Translations under genes and position numbers: made by a program
Notes under the pieces: model-generated
The model's database searches: none
Told to the model about the DNA's origin: nothing
Seen by the model: the letters and a program-made list of their open reading frames with translations, nothing else
Source of the DNA: Saccharomycopsis fibuligera x Saccharomycopsis cf. fibuligera
Taxonomy: Eukaryota; Ascomycota; Saccharomycetes; Ascoideales; Saccharomycopsidaceae
Direction of reading: 5' to 3'
NCBI GenBank assembly: GCA_001936135.1
Contig: CP012818.1
Coordinates: 124,001 to 188,000 of the forward strand
DNA: 64,000 nucleotides
Part shown: in pieces, positions 9,290 through 21,496 of the stretch
Numbering within the stretch: the first letter of the stretch is position 1
Layout of the letters: the number at the start of each line of letters is the position of its first letter

Positions 9290-12200
9290 TGAGCAGAATA
9301 TTAGAGTAGTATTGTAGTTCTTGTGTGTTGTAAATTTTATGATCTCTATTATAATAATCAACTACACTATTCTGGGATATGAGCTCCACTTTTGATTTGC
9401 TTTTGATTTGGTATTATAATTGTTGCTATGAGAGTGAGGACTATCTATTGATTACAGGGTTGAGAAAAAAAAGGCAGATCAGGATCTGGCAGCGGACATC
9501 TATTTATTTATAAAAGCATCAAACTAATAATACTTTGCACTGGCTGACTTAAGTCGTATAGTGGCAGTTAGGCAATAATGTTGCAACATGTACATTGAAC
9601 ATAGTCCAACGCTGCTGCGATATGCTGTACTAATATGCGAAAATTCGCCTCGCCAAACTCTGTGGCACTGGACATTGCGCGAGCCTGCAGGAGCAAGCGC
9701 ACATACAAATAACAACAACAAAAAAAAAAGATAAAAAAGGAATCAGGCCAGAATCGAAAGAATTGAAAGAATTGAAAGAACGAGGAAGAGGACGAGGACA
9801 TAGAAAGGATTCTTACTCAAGAAAGTGTAAAAGGCAGCTTAATGTGAAACAGGAACACTCCTTCTCGAAACTAACAAGCTTTAATTCTAAAACGCAACCA
9901 CAACACTCAAGGGTGCCTCATCACCACCCCCACGGGTGGCTCTGTGTGTCATAATTATACGTTATGCGCAGCTTCTCGAGCCACGGCGTCGCTGGCGATG
10001 TCCATGCAGAATCTTGCATGATTGCGCGGGTTTTTCCTTACAATTATTATAATGCAGCATGGCTGCAGCATGGCTGCAGCTGGTTGCTGAGTTCCTCAAA
10101 TATTTGCCGTGCTCAAGTGCTTGAATGTTTAATACCATTGCAGCACAATAGTTATGCAGTTTATAACTTTTATTGTTTTCTAAATTGGATGCTGCTGCTG
10201 TTGCCGTGGCTGCTTTAATCATCTGTTTTCTCAGCTTATTCTTTTTGTTCTTACTTCTTCCTTACAGTCGGATTTGATTTTTCCAGGCTATAGTTGTCGT
10301 ACCATTGAAGTGGCTGCTGCTGATTGCTGTTGTGGTGCAAATTCTGGCGCGATCTCATTAACTTAGTTACTTATTTACTTACATACCTACAAATCACAAA
10401 GACATATCTTTGGTGCCAGGGCCTCTGTTGTCCTGAAAGCATTCTTATTGTTGTTAATACAGCCGGTAATTTAAGTAATCTTTCTAGCATAAATTAAGTG
10501 CTCTGCAACACTGCGGACATAGCAAAACATAATATATTTATAAATCGTGCCATTGACCGTTTTCAGCAGATCAACGCACGCTGCCATGTCATGGCTGCTT
10601 GTGGGCTTGCCTGTTTGCCCGGTGCCTGTTTTTCCGGTAACGTACGAGGCAGAATTAACGGATATTTTACCCTTTTTTTTTATTACTACATACATGAATG
10701 TTTCGGCGGCGCCATCCACCGACGTGGACTTATGCATCGAGTATACAGGATATTTTTTTTGAAAAAAGGGAATATCAGTACAAAAATAGAAATTTTTTTT
10801 TAAAAAACTAACCTAGAAATAAGTCAAGTCGAGACCCCTCATAGATTTTTACAGAACCCGTAAATCAAAATTTTCCACTGAAGAAATGCGGTTTCTCGAG
10901 CAAGAGTGCAAACCTCTGTCTTACAACACTTGGCCATTCAAAAAATATCTCAAACAGCTTTCGGCTGTCGGTTATTGCTCTGGCTATTTGTAAAGTTACA
11001 TGTACATGTGTAATTCTCCAGATTTAGATGTGCGCCGAAAAATCGAGTTTCACGTTGGCGTATTACTGTACTTCAGGAAATTGCGATCTTTTGATTTAAT
11101 TCTTCGACAGATGCTTAATAATAAAGCCACGGCAGAGTAAACTTTTGTAGCATGGTGTGGCTTATAGTGAAGCTAAATTTTGACATTAATTCATAACAAA
11201 AGCGTGTGTGTGACGCAAGAGGTTGATGGCAATATCACACTAAATATGTATGACTATATGGCTTAAGTGTGTGCAGCTTCAGCATCATTACAAATTCGCC
11301 TCTAATAGCCGTTAATAGCCGTTAAATCCCCATCTCCCTTATATAACAACAATTTTTGATGAGCTTGAAGCTTGTGGCTCGTTTTTCAAAATGGTTTCCT
11401 ACTATTTTCTTTCAAAGTCCCAGAAGGGAATTCTGAATTTGAATTTGTGTTTTGAAAAAACAACAGCAATCGAGATGCTCCGTCAAAGTTTTTTAGACAG
11501 TCTGGGCTCATCAGTGCTGATGCTTCAATGCTTTTATTCTTTGACGTTTTGGCGATCCAGCTTGAGACTGCGTAAGGCAATCAATCAGCTCATGATGTTT
11601 GTAATTTATGCTGATGAGTACGCTGCTTAATGAAATATATGCGATGCAGCATAATTGTTTGTATTAGCAGTAGCGACTTTCGGCTCAGTGATCTCCTACA
11701 ATGTTAAAACGTTGATTGTAGTATATTGAGTTTTAGAATCAGAACCTTTTTAATTTTCCAACTTACAAGTGATACATTTACTTGCTTATAGGTTCTGTTT
11801 TTGATCTAATCAGCTCAGATTGAATCTTTAATTGAAGTAATTAGCTCTACCTGCCATCTTTTCATCTTGAAATTCTGAAAGCTTTGAAATGCCTAACATA
11901 AGACAACTGAATTCCATAGATAATGTGAGACAGAGAGAGCGTTTGCATAGTCTTATCTTGTCTCGCGGATGATTTAAATTCAAAGCGTTTTGCTAATACA
12001 TTTGATATGCCGTGAATAAATATAAATAAATAAAATATATAGTTTATGTCAGAAAACTTTTTACGTGGAAATTAGACAAGATGTTGTTTTTATAACACAA
12101 TTTCAATACAAGTACAACCATGGAACCTTGATTTGCTTAAATCAGAAATTGAAAATTTGGGACATTGCTATCAGAGTTGATGTCTGTTAATTAAACCGCA

Positions 12201-12464
12201 ATATGTTAATGAAACTGCAATAAAATGACTACGCTTTTGTTTTACTGCAGGAAAATGGGTTGCAGTCTCAATTCATCGCAAGTTTGGTATGATGTGCTAT
12301 GCTCAAAACCATATGGTTTTATCAGGCCTGTGATGTACATATTAAAAATCACGATAACATGCTTTTTTTTTTTAAAAAAAAAAAAGAGATAAAGCGTACG
12401 AAATAGTATATAGAATTGGCAAGAAACAAATCATGCTTTACATGAGTCCTGTCTTGAACCTCCT

Positions 12465-12497
<33 letters not shown>

Positions 12498-12577
12498 ATT
12501 ATATTTTATATTCAAATGACTAGTAAACTAAACAAAAAAAGAACTAACAATTCAACTCAAATTGCTCGTTTGCTTGC
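9290..12577. other. Long intergenic region, no gene supported
   Basis: About 3.3 kb. Overlapping short frames near 9524-10222 and 10471-10803 occur on both strands with CTG/CAG-rich and low-complexity content, typical of chance. A region near 10000-10330 is richer in GC (GCTGC-rich). A T tract of 30 lies at 12467-12496, just downstream of eL28. Nothing else was identified. Confidence 0.5.
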
Positions 12578-13258
12578 TTATTTTCTAGATTTGGTTGGGT
12601 AAGTCTTCTTAGCCTTGTTAGATCTAGCATATTGGGAAGCAGCGGTAACGGCAACAACTCTCAAGTCGTCTCTGTAACCCTTGGTGGTGTTAGAAACAGC
12701 CAAAGCAAGCTTTCTTGGAGCCTTGTATTGGTTGAATTTTTGAACGTGAACAGACTTGGCTGGCTTGTTGGTGTTCTTAGCAACCTTGGTAGCGACAACA
12801 ACTTGACCATTTTGTTGAGTGATACCAATAGCTTTGTCGTTAACCAAACCAGAAGAGTTCTTGGAGTTCTTCTTGGTCAAATTCAATGGGTCTCTGGAGA
12901 AAACAAGACCATTGTGTTTGACAGTGAAACAGGTTTGTTTCTTGGTCAATTCCCAAATCAAGTCGCTGTGGAGTTGTTAGTAAAAAAGGCTCTTTTAATA
13001 CTGAAATATAAAGGTGCGAATAATGACTATGAGTGTAATTTGGAAGCATATTGGAATGCTAGTAAACTTTATGCAATAATAGCAATTTCAACAGAAACTG
13101 TGAATTTCAACATGATGGCATAATCCCGCCTTTTCCCATAAAGATACCACTACAGACACGTTGTTTCAACCCTGAAATTTCAAAAACAATAAAAATAAAA
13201 TCACTTCAAATGCACAAATCAAAGAGTCTACCTACTTAGAAACGTTAGAGTAAACCAT
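12578..13258 (-). CDS. 60S ribosomal protein eL28 (one intron)
   Basis: Join, on the minus strand, 13258-13236 and 12965-12578; 136 aa. Exon 1 encodes MVYSNVS plus two bases; the 270-nt intron begins GTAGGT (non-consensus), has TACTAAC about 15 nt before CACAG, and exon 2 continues DLIWELTKKQTCFTVKHNGL. This matches the L28e family (human RPL28: 137 aa), including a LTKKNSKNSSGLV-type block, VVVATK and a basic tail. Reading through from exon 1 meets TAG at once, so splicing is required. eL28 is a surface protein of the large subunit that S. cerevisiae has lost; in yeast nomenclature RPL28 means a different protein (uL15), so no symbol is given. A Homol-D-type element lies upstream. Confidence 0.9.
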
Positions 13259-13998
13259 TTTTGTATAATTTTGTTGCTGTTGTTTGGATACGTTTTAGCA
13301 AAAAGGGCAAAAAAAACGGGTATCAAATTTTCAAAATATTCAGGTTTCAAACTTTTTTCCTCCGGTAGTTCGTCCGGACAGACGGTCTGTTCAGTAAGTC
13401 TGTCAGTCTGTCGGTCGCTCAGTCACTCAGTAGCTGCCGCTGCCAGCCAAAGCGAGCTCACTATCGAGAGAATAACTAAAGCGGGAAAATAAGCAAACTC
13501 ACATGACTTACAGGGGCTTCCATCTTCATCCCTTTTAGGAATAAAGCAGTCACAACGTCAGCTGACAGTCAACTGACATCTATGTGAGCCCAAAATCTTA
13601 GGTAATATATTTGAATGGAAAAAATATATAAAATTCATGTGGGATTATATAATATATTATCAAGAAAGAAAAGATAATAGATGCATAACTTTACATATGA
13701 TATATGCAAGCCATTTTAAATTTTCAACATCAAAGATAGAGATTGAGCTAGAAAAAATAGCGTGTTTATGTTTATTATTGGCTTTGGTATCTGAGCCAGA
13801 CATATTGTAGTATAATTGGAGCTTAAAAACCGGCGGGTGGAGCAAATTGTTGAACACTAATGAAATTTTAAAAATCAAAAAGAATCAGAAAAAAATAAAC
13901 AAATAAATAAATAATCAAGTTTAGTGAACATGAAAAATAAACCAAAGGAAAAATATACATAATTTTTGTTTTTTACTTCTGAAAGATTGTACAAATAA
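13259..13998. other. Upstream region of eL28 and 3' flank of CPH2
   Basis: A 740-bp gap. The eL28 promoter half carries a TGTGACTG element and many TCAGTC-like short repeats (about 13385-13435). The other half is AT-rich 3' flank of CPH2. The frame at 13660-13878 (minus) is not convincing. Confidence 0.5.
13547..13554 (-). promoter_or_regulatory. Homol-D-like box (TGTGACTG)
   Basis: The plus strand reads CAGTCACA, i.e. TGTGACTG on the eL28 strand, about 290 bp before its ATG. Homol-D is known to drive ribosomal-protein genes in S. pombe and many non-Saccharomyces yeasts. One 8-bp match by itself could be chance; the placement supports it. Confidence 0.45.
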
Positions 13999-15781
13999 TC
14001 AAACAGTCAAGGTGGGTGTGAACGTATAAAGAATGTCACTCTTGAACTTGTAATCATCAAGTCTATACCTATCATAGTCATCTTCTTCTGCGTCTTCCAA
14101 ATCCATACCCGGGACACTTGTATCAGATCCATTACTATTAAGATAATCGCCATCGTCCAAGTCAATATCACCAAGACGTTCATTAATCTCAGTATTCAAG
14201 TTGACAAATTTTTGTACCAACCATTCTCGTACGTTTAAGCTTTTAATAAGCATACTACCTTGAAGGGATCCAGCCCAGACTCGGCAAATTGCTGAGAAGT
14301 TTTCAAGCCGCGTTAAAAGCTCTACTTTCATGGTGGGCGTAAGCTGAGAATTGCGACTGGTGATAAAATGGTTAGTTTGGACAAGAATTGTTGAAAGAGC
14401 GGTGAATCCTAGAAGCGATAATTTTCTGGGGTCAAAATTCTTAAATGAAATGTTATTGAACTTGCTTAAAAGTTGTGTGATTTGTAGAGCATTGTCTGAT
14501 GAATTGGTCGTGATAGTCGTTGTAGTTGAGACAGTATTATATTTAATCAAAATAGCAGCAAGTAAAAGAGAATAGTTTACATCAATAATACCATCAATGC
14601 AGATTCCGTCTTCATATTCACTAAATAAGCGAAGTAACTCGATTGAGTTTTGTATTGCATTTTTGGTGGGAGTTATCAATGTAGATACAAGATTCAAACA
14701 TAAATATTCCATTGACTCATTGGTGGCAATGATTTTAGCTTCAGTGATCAAGTTTTTTAGACATTGTAAGTTACCGCTTACATCAATCTCATTTTCGCAC
14801 TCTTCTATATGACAATCTGAACCATCACCACCACCATTGTTGCAGTCAAATGGTTGGGCAAGCATAGTATCAAGAAACAATAGTAATACATCATTAAAAA
14901 TACGTCTTGATTGCCAGCAGCTAATTAGATCTATTGCGGTTAATCCTGATTTCTCATCAAATTTGTTTTTACCATTGTAAATCAATTCTTGTAATCTTTC
15001 GATATAGAGGTTATCATCCCAATCATACTTGAGCACTTTTTTAATAGTGGCTTTATTTGAAACGTTTTTTGATATGTAATGCTTGCATGAATTGTAGTAA
15101 TATTTTGCAAGCCAATCGCCACATTGTTGCACAATATAACAACTGTTGAATTTTAGCACTTTGATCAATAACACTTTGTAAAACTGTGCGGTTGCGTTGC
15201 GTTCAGATTCAACTCTTTTATTTGGGAAAACACACATTGAATCAAACAATGTAAAAGTTAAAGCAGTGCTTTTATCATTGAAATCAATGTTATTTTTAAA
15301 ATTTCCAATCAAAATGTCATTTAGTCTAGTGAAAGTTTCTTCGTAAATGTCACTGTTATCGCAGTTTGGTAAGCACAGCAAAATGATAAATTTTCGAAGT
15401 GACTGGTATCCATGTCTCCAAAACTCAAAACAGATGTTCCCCGTACCACTCTGCCGCTGCTGCTTCTGATCAGATGACAGCAATGACACGGGAAGCTCAC
15501 CACCAATCAATCTTTTAAACCATTCAAAATCAATATTGAGAATGTAACAAACGCAAACAAAAATAAGACAAAATTTACCCATTAAGGTAATTAAGCTGCT
15601 TGAAAGTCCAATACCTCCCTGGTTATTATAGATAATTACTGGCATTGACATAAGAGATTTAGTATCACCGTCATTGGCCCCAAAATCATTCACCGCACCA
15701 GTACCCACCACACAAGCAAGGGAGCCCAATAATACTTTATGGCCAATGCTACTGCCGTTGTAGCTATTCCTGTTTCGCCTA

Positions 15782-15843
<62 letters not shown>

Positions 15844-17214
15844 GTTATTATTGTTATTATTATTATTATTGTTATTATTATTATTAGTGGTAGTTGTAGT
15901 AGTATTAGTAGTAGTATTGAGGGTGCTTGTATTACTATATGAAGGCATATTGTCTGTATGTGTGCTTACTGACCTTAGTGGGCTGCTCATAGTGGACAGC
16001 ATCGATGATTGATTGGACATTGAATCATCAACGTGACTTCCATCACCATCTTGACCATTAGGTGATATTGAAGCTCTGAGCCGTTTGTTCTCCTGGTATA
16101 ATTGTTCATTTTTGAATTCTAGATGCTTAATGTATTCAGTAGCTTTGGACAAAATTGTAGCTTTATTCAACTTCTTAGCCGGCTGTAAGCCATCTAGTGC
16201 AACTGAATCTTCACCCGCTTCCATGCATAATACTTTCAAGGATGGTACACAATCCCTCAAAATTTGTATTTTGTCATTGATGTTGGTTCTGTATCTTTTT
16301 TCAATCATGTTGTGAGAAGATTTCTCCTTTTTTGGCTTGGTAATTTTGCTGCTATTGTGCATTGAACCGTTTGATCCTGCTATTGTGGACATTATTGCAG
16401 TTTTGGCAGGATGACTTGTGGTAGGATGACCATTAGTATTTGGTTTGATCATTATGGCAACATTTTTACTAGCAGATTTTACTGGTTTGGCAGCTATCAA
16501 TGGTCTGTTAAATTTATCGCCATTATTGTTGGAAGCGGCGCTTATGTCGTTGTTTGTTCCACTTAAGCCAAAACTTGTCTTAGGAGCCGGTGCAGACGAA
16601 GATTCTAATTTGATTGAACTTGGGTTAAAATTCACGTCATTATGCAAGAGTCTATTGATAGCTTCTAGCTCTTGCGCTCTGCTTTTAATTTGCTGTGAAC
16701 GACTGTTATTGCTGTTGATCTTGGAACTGGCGTTGAAGTTGGCGCTATTGCTGGAGTGCTGTAACTGCTTTTTAGTTTCATTATTGAACCTAAATAATGG
16801 CTGTTCCTGGGCCTCTGGACTGTAACTAACATTGGACGAAAAGCTATCTGGAGACAAATGGTCAGTATATGGTTCTGCAGCATTTGTGTCACCTAGGTTA
16901 ATATTATTCAAATCTTCAAAATTGGGACTGTTACCACTATTATTAATAAAGTTTTGGAATGCTAACAAATTGGAATTAGAGTTTGTGAAATTCATATCAA
17001 CAGCACCAAAACTGAGGTTATTGGTAATGTTGATGCTATAATTGTTACTAGTACCGACAGAGCTGTTCTTTTGGTTGGAAATGCTACTACTGTTGTTGCT
17101 ACCGTTGCTATAAGAGGAAAATAGCTCTTCTGAGGTAGCACTGTTGACATTGCTATTATTATCTTCATTCAAGGAAGCCAAGAAGGCATCGCAATCTTCA
17201 AACGATAAGGACAT
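13999..17214 (-). CDS. CPH2: SREBP-type bHLH transcription factor, Cph2/Hms1-like
   Basis: 1071 aa from the ATG at 17214 (MSLSFEDCDAFLASLNEDN); an ATG 60 bp upstream adds an unlikely hydrophobic leader. The bHLH lies at about residues 300-375: SHNMIEKRYRTNINDKIQIL, a loop, then LNKATILSKATEYIKHLEFK. The Tyr in EKRYR is the SREBP hallmark that allows binding to sterol-regulatory as well as E-box DNA. A hydrophobic segment (LITLMGKFCLIFVCVCYIL) follows at about 550, as expected for membrane-linked SREBP relatives, and a long helical C-terminal domain after it. An acidic tail (DIDLDDGDY, DLEDAEEDDYD) ends the protein. An Asn tract sits between bHLH and membrane segment. In C. albicans Cph2 promotes filamentation and gut colonisation genes; that role here is inference. 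It is longer than C. albicans Cph2. Confidence 0.8.
15784..15887 (-). repeat. ATT/AAT microsatellite coding poly-Asn in CPH2
   Basis: An interrupted run of ATT (AAT on the coding strand) of roughly 34 units, giving a poly-Asn stretch between the bHLH and the hydrophobic segment. It is likely length-variable. Confidence 0.9.
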
Positions 17215-19536
17215 GGTTGCTATAATAGGGCGTGTGTGGAGCTGTATCTCTATGACAATGAGATGAAAAAACAAAGAAGTTAAATTTTTGCAACCAACCG
17301 GTGTTATTTTAGATTGGGGCTGGGTGTTTCAGAAAAGATAACTTTATCCACAAAGTCGTAGAAGAGAACTGACAGAGAAAAAAGAAATGAATATAGGATG
17401 TGTTGATGCTATGAATGTATTTGCAAGGAGGTGGATCAGTGCTGTAGTTTACATGTAGCCTGGATGGGAACCTGTGGTAAAAACGAATTTCAACATGGAC
17501 TGATACAAATATACACCCATAGAAACGAAAAGAAGAAAAACAGAATACAGGCAAAAGGTAAAAATTAAAGTAAAAAAAAAAAAAGTAAAAGTTGCAGACA
17601 CCAATAATCAGCAGCACAAAACTGCGGCTATAATTGGAGGCGATGGTCGCGGTATACGAAGTATTCAGTCTACACAGTGCATAGACTAAGAAAAACAGTA
17701 CCAAACCAACACAAACCTGGGAGTTGGTTCAACCGGTATCCACCAGCTGTCATAGCTCTTGCGTTGTTCTCCAGGCTACTAATGTCCACGGGTGCTATTG
17801 TGTTTGCTAATAGTGCTGCCGTGACTGGATGGGGCTGCATAGTATCATGTTGAAAAGATCGTATGATTCTCCCACTACTGCAGTCGTTACAAACCCCGTA
17901 GCTGCATACCTCCCCTTGCAGGCCCGGTCCCAACCGTAAGGTATATATAAATGGTCACGTTGATGATCATGTGACTATGCTCACTTCTGCTCCTCCACAA
18001 GAAGTCAATTGCCAAAGGGGCAAGTCAGTTAACTCAAACCGGACAATATCCTGTGGTAGCCACTAATTACTCTAACTTTGCAGGTAATACGCTGCACTAA
18101 CAAGTTTAGTAATCACAGTAAATAACCAGTTGAGGTAACACTTTTTTGTCCTTTTTTTTTCAGAGGCATTTTACAATGGCTAGCTGGACTAAAACCTGTA
18201 TATTAATTAAAGGTCTAGAAGCAGAGGTGCTTAGGCAGTGCTCAGACCGCACACGGATTATTGAATTGCGGTTTTTTTTAAAAAAAAGATTTCATTAGCT
18301 CAGCTTTGCAAAGGCTCAATTAATTGCTTCTCCGACGATCTGCAAAAAACTGTAGCTGATTTCGATAAAAAATAATGACTTTTGATACAACGTTTTGCAT
18401 TTAAATTAAAGGTTTATTTTCGCCAGCATACATTCTAGGCGGGAAAGCTAAAGGTAGTGCAACCCAAGAAAAATTCCCTATTAATCTGTAACGAGAGAGT
18501 TAGAAGGCTAGCTTTTTCTTAAGCGGAACATTTATCAATTTCAGGGGGCACCCATTCATAACAAGAAAGTACATTAACTTTGCTACAAGTTTATAATAGA
18601 ACAAAGTATATGTATTATACCACTTTTCATCTACTAGAAGTGAAAAATCAGGCATGTGCTCCCTGAAACCATCATCTTTACCCAACCACTTTTTCAACAT
18701 GAAGCCACAAAAGAAGAGAAGACTAAGAAGGCCATAATGTGTTGACCGAGTTGGCCAGAGGAGGAACTGAAGAGTTGCTTTTTTATGGTAAAGTACAATC
18801 CAGGGGTCTTGAGTGCTCTTTCCAAATCAGTAAAACAACAGTGGCAAAGTATCGTTGCGCCTAACGAACGCCTGCTGTTTTTCATTTTTCATGTTTAATT
18901 GTTGTTCAAGGAAAACAAAACACTTTTAGTTGTCAATTTTACTTTTGCCTTGTAGAAGAAATTTTTTTTTAGTGAGGTTATATTAAGTGAATTTTTTTTC
19001 TCTCTATGGTAAGTATTAGTAGCTACTTCAAAATATAACAAAAGATTGTGGGATTTGCTATCGTCATACAGTATCAAACAGAATAATACAAATAAAGATG
19101 AAATAGCAAATAATTTATTACAGCTGCATGAAATTTCCGTTCTTAAAGACTCTTGCAGTTGGATACTCTTACCAAAACTAAAAAGTTTGAAATAGCTTCC
19201 TTTAAAGCTTATTATCCAAAGTTAAATCCTTTTTACGCAATATAAACAATTTTTTTACACGCCAATAAAAAAAACACAAAGGTAGTTTTTCCCATACAAG
19301 GGAAAAAGAGCCCAGTGCTTTTTCAGAACAAATTTACTACTCGTATTTGGTGTAGTGTGAAGTGAAATGGCATATAAAGCACTCAAAACCTCTTTTTATT
19401 CACCTAAGAAATAAACACATAACAATAGGTAAGAACGGAATACTGTCCTATACCAGTAATATTATTGCTGACACACCTAATCTTAAATACAGTACAAGAA
19501 CTGGGTACATTTTGTACTGCTATTTTTCTTTCCACA
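17215..19536. other. Intergenic, no gene supported
   Basis: About 2.3 kb upstream of CPH2, including its promoter. Frames at 17309-17704 and 17670-17933 (minus) are Phe/Ser-rich or lack any family signal. No 5' LTR matching the relics elsewhere could be recognised before the gag-like ORF. Confidence 0.5.
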
Positions 19537-20094
19537 ATGGGACCAAATTACGACAAGCTGGAAACACTTAGCACTCCAACATCTGAGGAAACCCTTCAAC
19601 TGACAGAAATGGGTAATATGTCTCCTATAGTTTATAGGAAACTCAAAAAATTGGAGGCCAAAGTAGCAAACTTAGAGACCATGCATTCCAGGGAAAATTG
19701 GACAGACAAAAATGTTATTAAAGAGGATAAATCATTCCAAAGTAAAGACCAATTACAAAAGCACAAAAATCATGAAAATTTTATGGACGATTACTTTCTC
19801 AATAATTTTAAAAACTATAGGCAATATAGGGTGAGACCCACTTGGAGTATGTTCCCAAATGACTACATGAACTTTTTGAATAAAGAAATTGAAGCGTTGC
19901 TGTCGTACGGCAAGGTCCAAGAAGAACTTATATATAGACTTTTATTCAACATACTTCCAGCTCAAACACTTTCAGTACTAAAAGATAGATATGCCGATGG
20001 AAAAGCTCTGTTTGACTTTGGCACTGAACACATTGATATTATTTTGAGCGAAGTCGAAAGAATCTGCCATGAAACAATGATGGGTAGAAATTGA
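19537..20094 (+). mobile_element. Orphan gag-like ORF, probable LTR-retroelement fossil
   Basis: The first ATG of the frame gives 185 aa. A coiled-coil-like segment (VYRKLKKLEAKVANLET) is followed by a helical region with Trp, Tyr and Phe positions (PTWSMFPNDYMNFLNKEIEA, LLFNILPAQTLSVLKDRYAD) that recalls a capsid-type gag. There is no zinc knuckle, protease or reverse transcriptase in any frame around it. It lies about 500 bp before an LTR relic and 1.2 kb before a tRNA gene, which is where LTR elements collect in yeasts. Seen: an isolated open frame next to an LTR-like sequence. Inferred: a remnant of a gag-only or pol-less element. A lineage-specific host gene is the main alternative. Confidence 0.4.
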
Positions 20095-20609
20095 GCGGCC
20101 TTTTTCTTTTGACCCAGGATGTTACACCCTAATTGTGGTAATAAACTGAATCTGTATGAAAACAAGCATTTAGGTTATATTATAGTGCAAGTAGAGACGG
20201 GTGCTGAAGAGTGTGTGAGAACTACATACTAGTATAATTATATGGAACACATCACTTACATATATATACTTGCGGACTGAAAAAGAAGCACAATTATATT
20301 ATACATATCAAGATGATAGATATCCATATGCTCTTATAAAGGGTTTATCTAATTCATAAATAAGTAAACTTGATTGACCTGAAAATTTTATAAGCCGTTA
20401 TCACCCATTAAAGCTACTTGCTGTATATGGCTATTGATATTCTTCACTCTTCACTGTCTTGACCAATTAACAGAGTCCTTATTTTTGCGTATGTCTCAGA
20501 CTTTGGCTTTAGACCAACATATTAAGATGCGGCCACATAATATTTTTTACCTAGTACTTTCTAGAATCTTGTATTTGGTTTTGCAATATGCACATCTACT
20601 ACTATTGAT

Positions 20610-20890
20610 AGCTAAATGCTAGTATGTTTTTCAATCAAAGATTATTATTTATATACGATTCAACGCAAAATTTTTATACTATTTTTATTATTTAATTGAA
20701 GAGAAATATAAGGAATTTTAAGATAATAACAAGTATCGTTAGAGAAGTATCTTAAGAGAAATATTCAGAGAGATAGAACTCGCCTATTGGTTGTACAAGA
20801 TATCCATGGTAGATTACAAAGGTAAAGGCTAGGCAGAAACAGAACACATTGATTCAAGAGATTTTTTTTATAAAAGGACGATTTATTAAT
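20610..20890. mobile_element. Diverged LTR relic near tRNA-Ala
   Basis: This core aligns with 3120-3400 of the LTR relic beside tRNA-Gly: both contain ATTATTA.TCATATACG-like and TTCAAC blocks, a purine-rich middle, and end in ACATATTGATTCAAGA or its near copy. Similarity continues more weakly toward 21100. Clear termini are not preserved, so only the core is given. It sits about 420 bp upstream of tRNA-Ala in the same relative orientation as the first copy, with the gag-like ORF on its other side. Old, degraded. Confidence 0.5.
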
Positions 20891-21313
20891 TATATATACA
20901 TGATATAAAATAGAATCTTATAAACTTATCTATACAGCATATTACAGTATATTTGAATTGCTATCATATAGGGAAAATTTATAAGAGTTAAACCTCGCTA
21001 GTATTGCCAATTTAGTAATTTTGTCGGAGTTGATATACATCTAGAAAGATCATGGTTTTGGTGGTTATTGTTTTTGATTTGATATGTTTTGTTGATATCG
21101 ACAGGTAAAAAGAAAGGGTCTCACTCCAATACCATCTTCCACTCACTAAGATAATGGTGCTATCTTATTCATTAGTTCTATGTTGTAGTATTTTTTTTCA
21201 CACACATGGTCGAAATGTTAACCATACAAAAGATAGAGAAAAGAATCTTATAAACTAGTAAATACCACAATAATAGTGATCTTTATCATTAAAGGTTTTA
21301 AAGTTACATTTTT

Positions 21314-21386
21314 GGGCGTGTGGCGTAGTTGGTAGCGCGCTCCCTTAGCATGGGAGAGGTCTTGGGTTCGATTCCCAACTCGTCCA
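21314..21386 (+). tRNA. tRNA-Ala(AGC)
   Basis: A 73-nt intronless tRNA beginning GGGCGTGTGGCGTAGTTGG, with anticodon loop around TTAGCAT (AGC) and B box GGTTCGATTCCC. It nearly equals yeast tRNA-Ala(AGC), including the family's T-T mismatch in the acceptor stem. A short T run follows (from 21387). Confidence 0.97.
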
Positions 21387-21458
21387 TTTTTGCCTTACAT
21401 AGCTGAGCCTTGTATTTAAGGCTTCTCCGTATAACTAAACAGATGAATAATTGTGATA

Positions 21459-21496
<38 letters not shown>

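Noticed and set aside
9962-10222. Overlapping 84-86 codon frames on both strands
   Set aside because: Nearly coincident opposite-strand frames in GCTGC-rich DNA; no homology features on either.
11391-11630. 79-codon plus-strand frame
   Set aside because: Antisense frame of similar length, no leader or domain features.
15739-15942. Poly-Ile frame on the plus strand
   Set aside because: Antisense reading of the poly-Asn microsatellite in CPH2.
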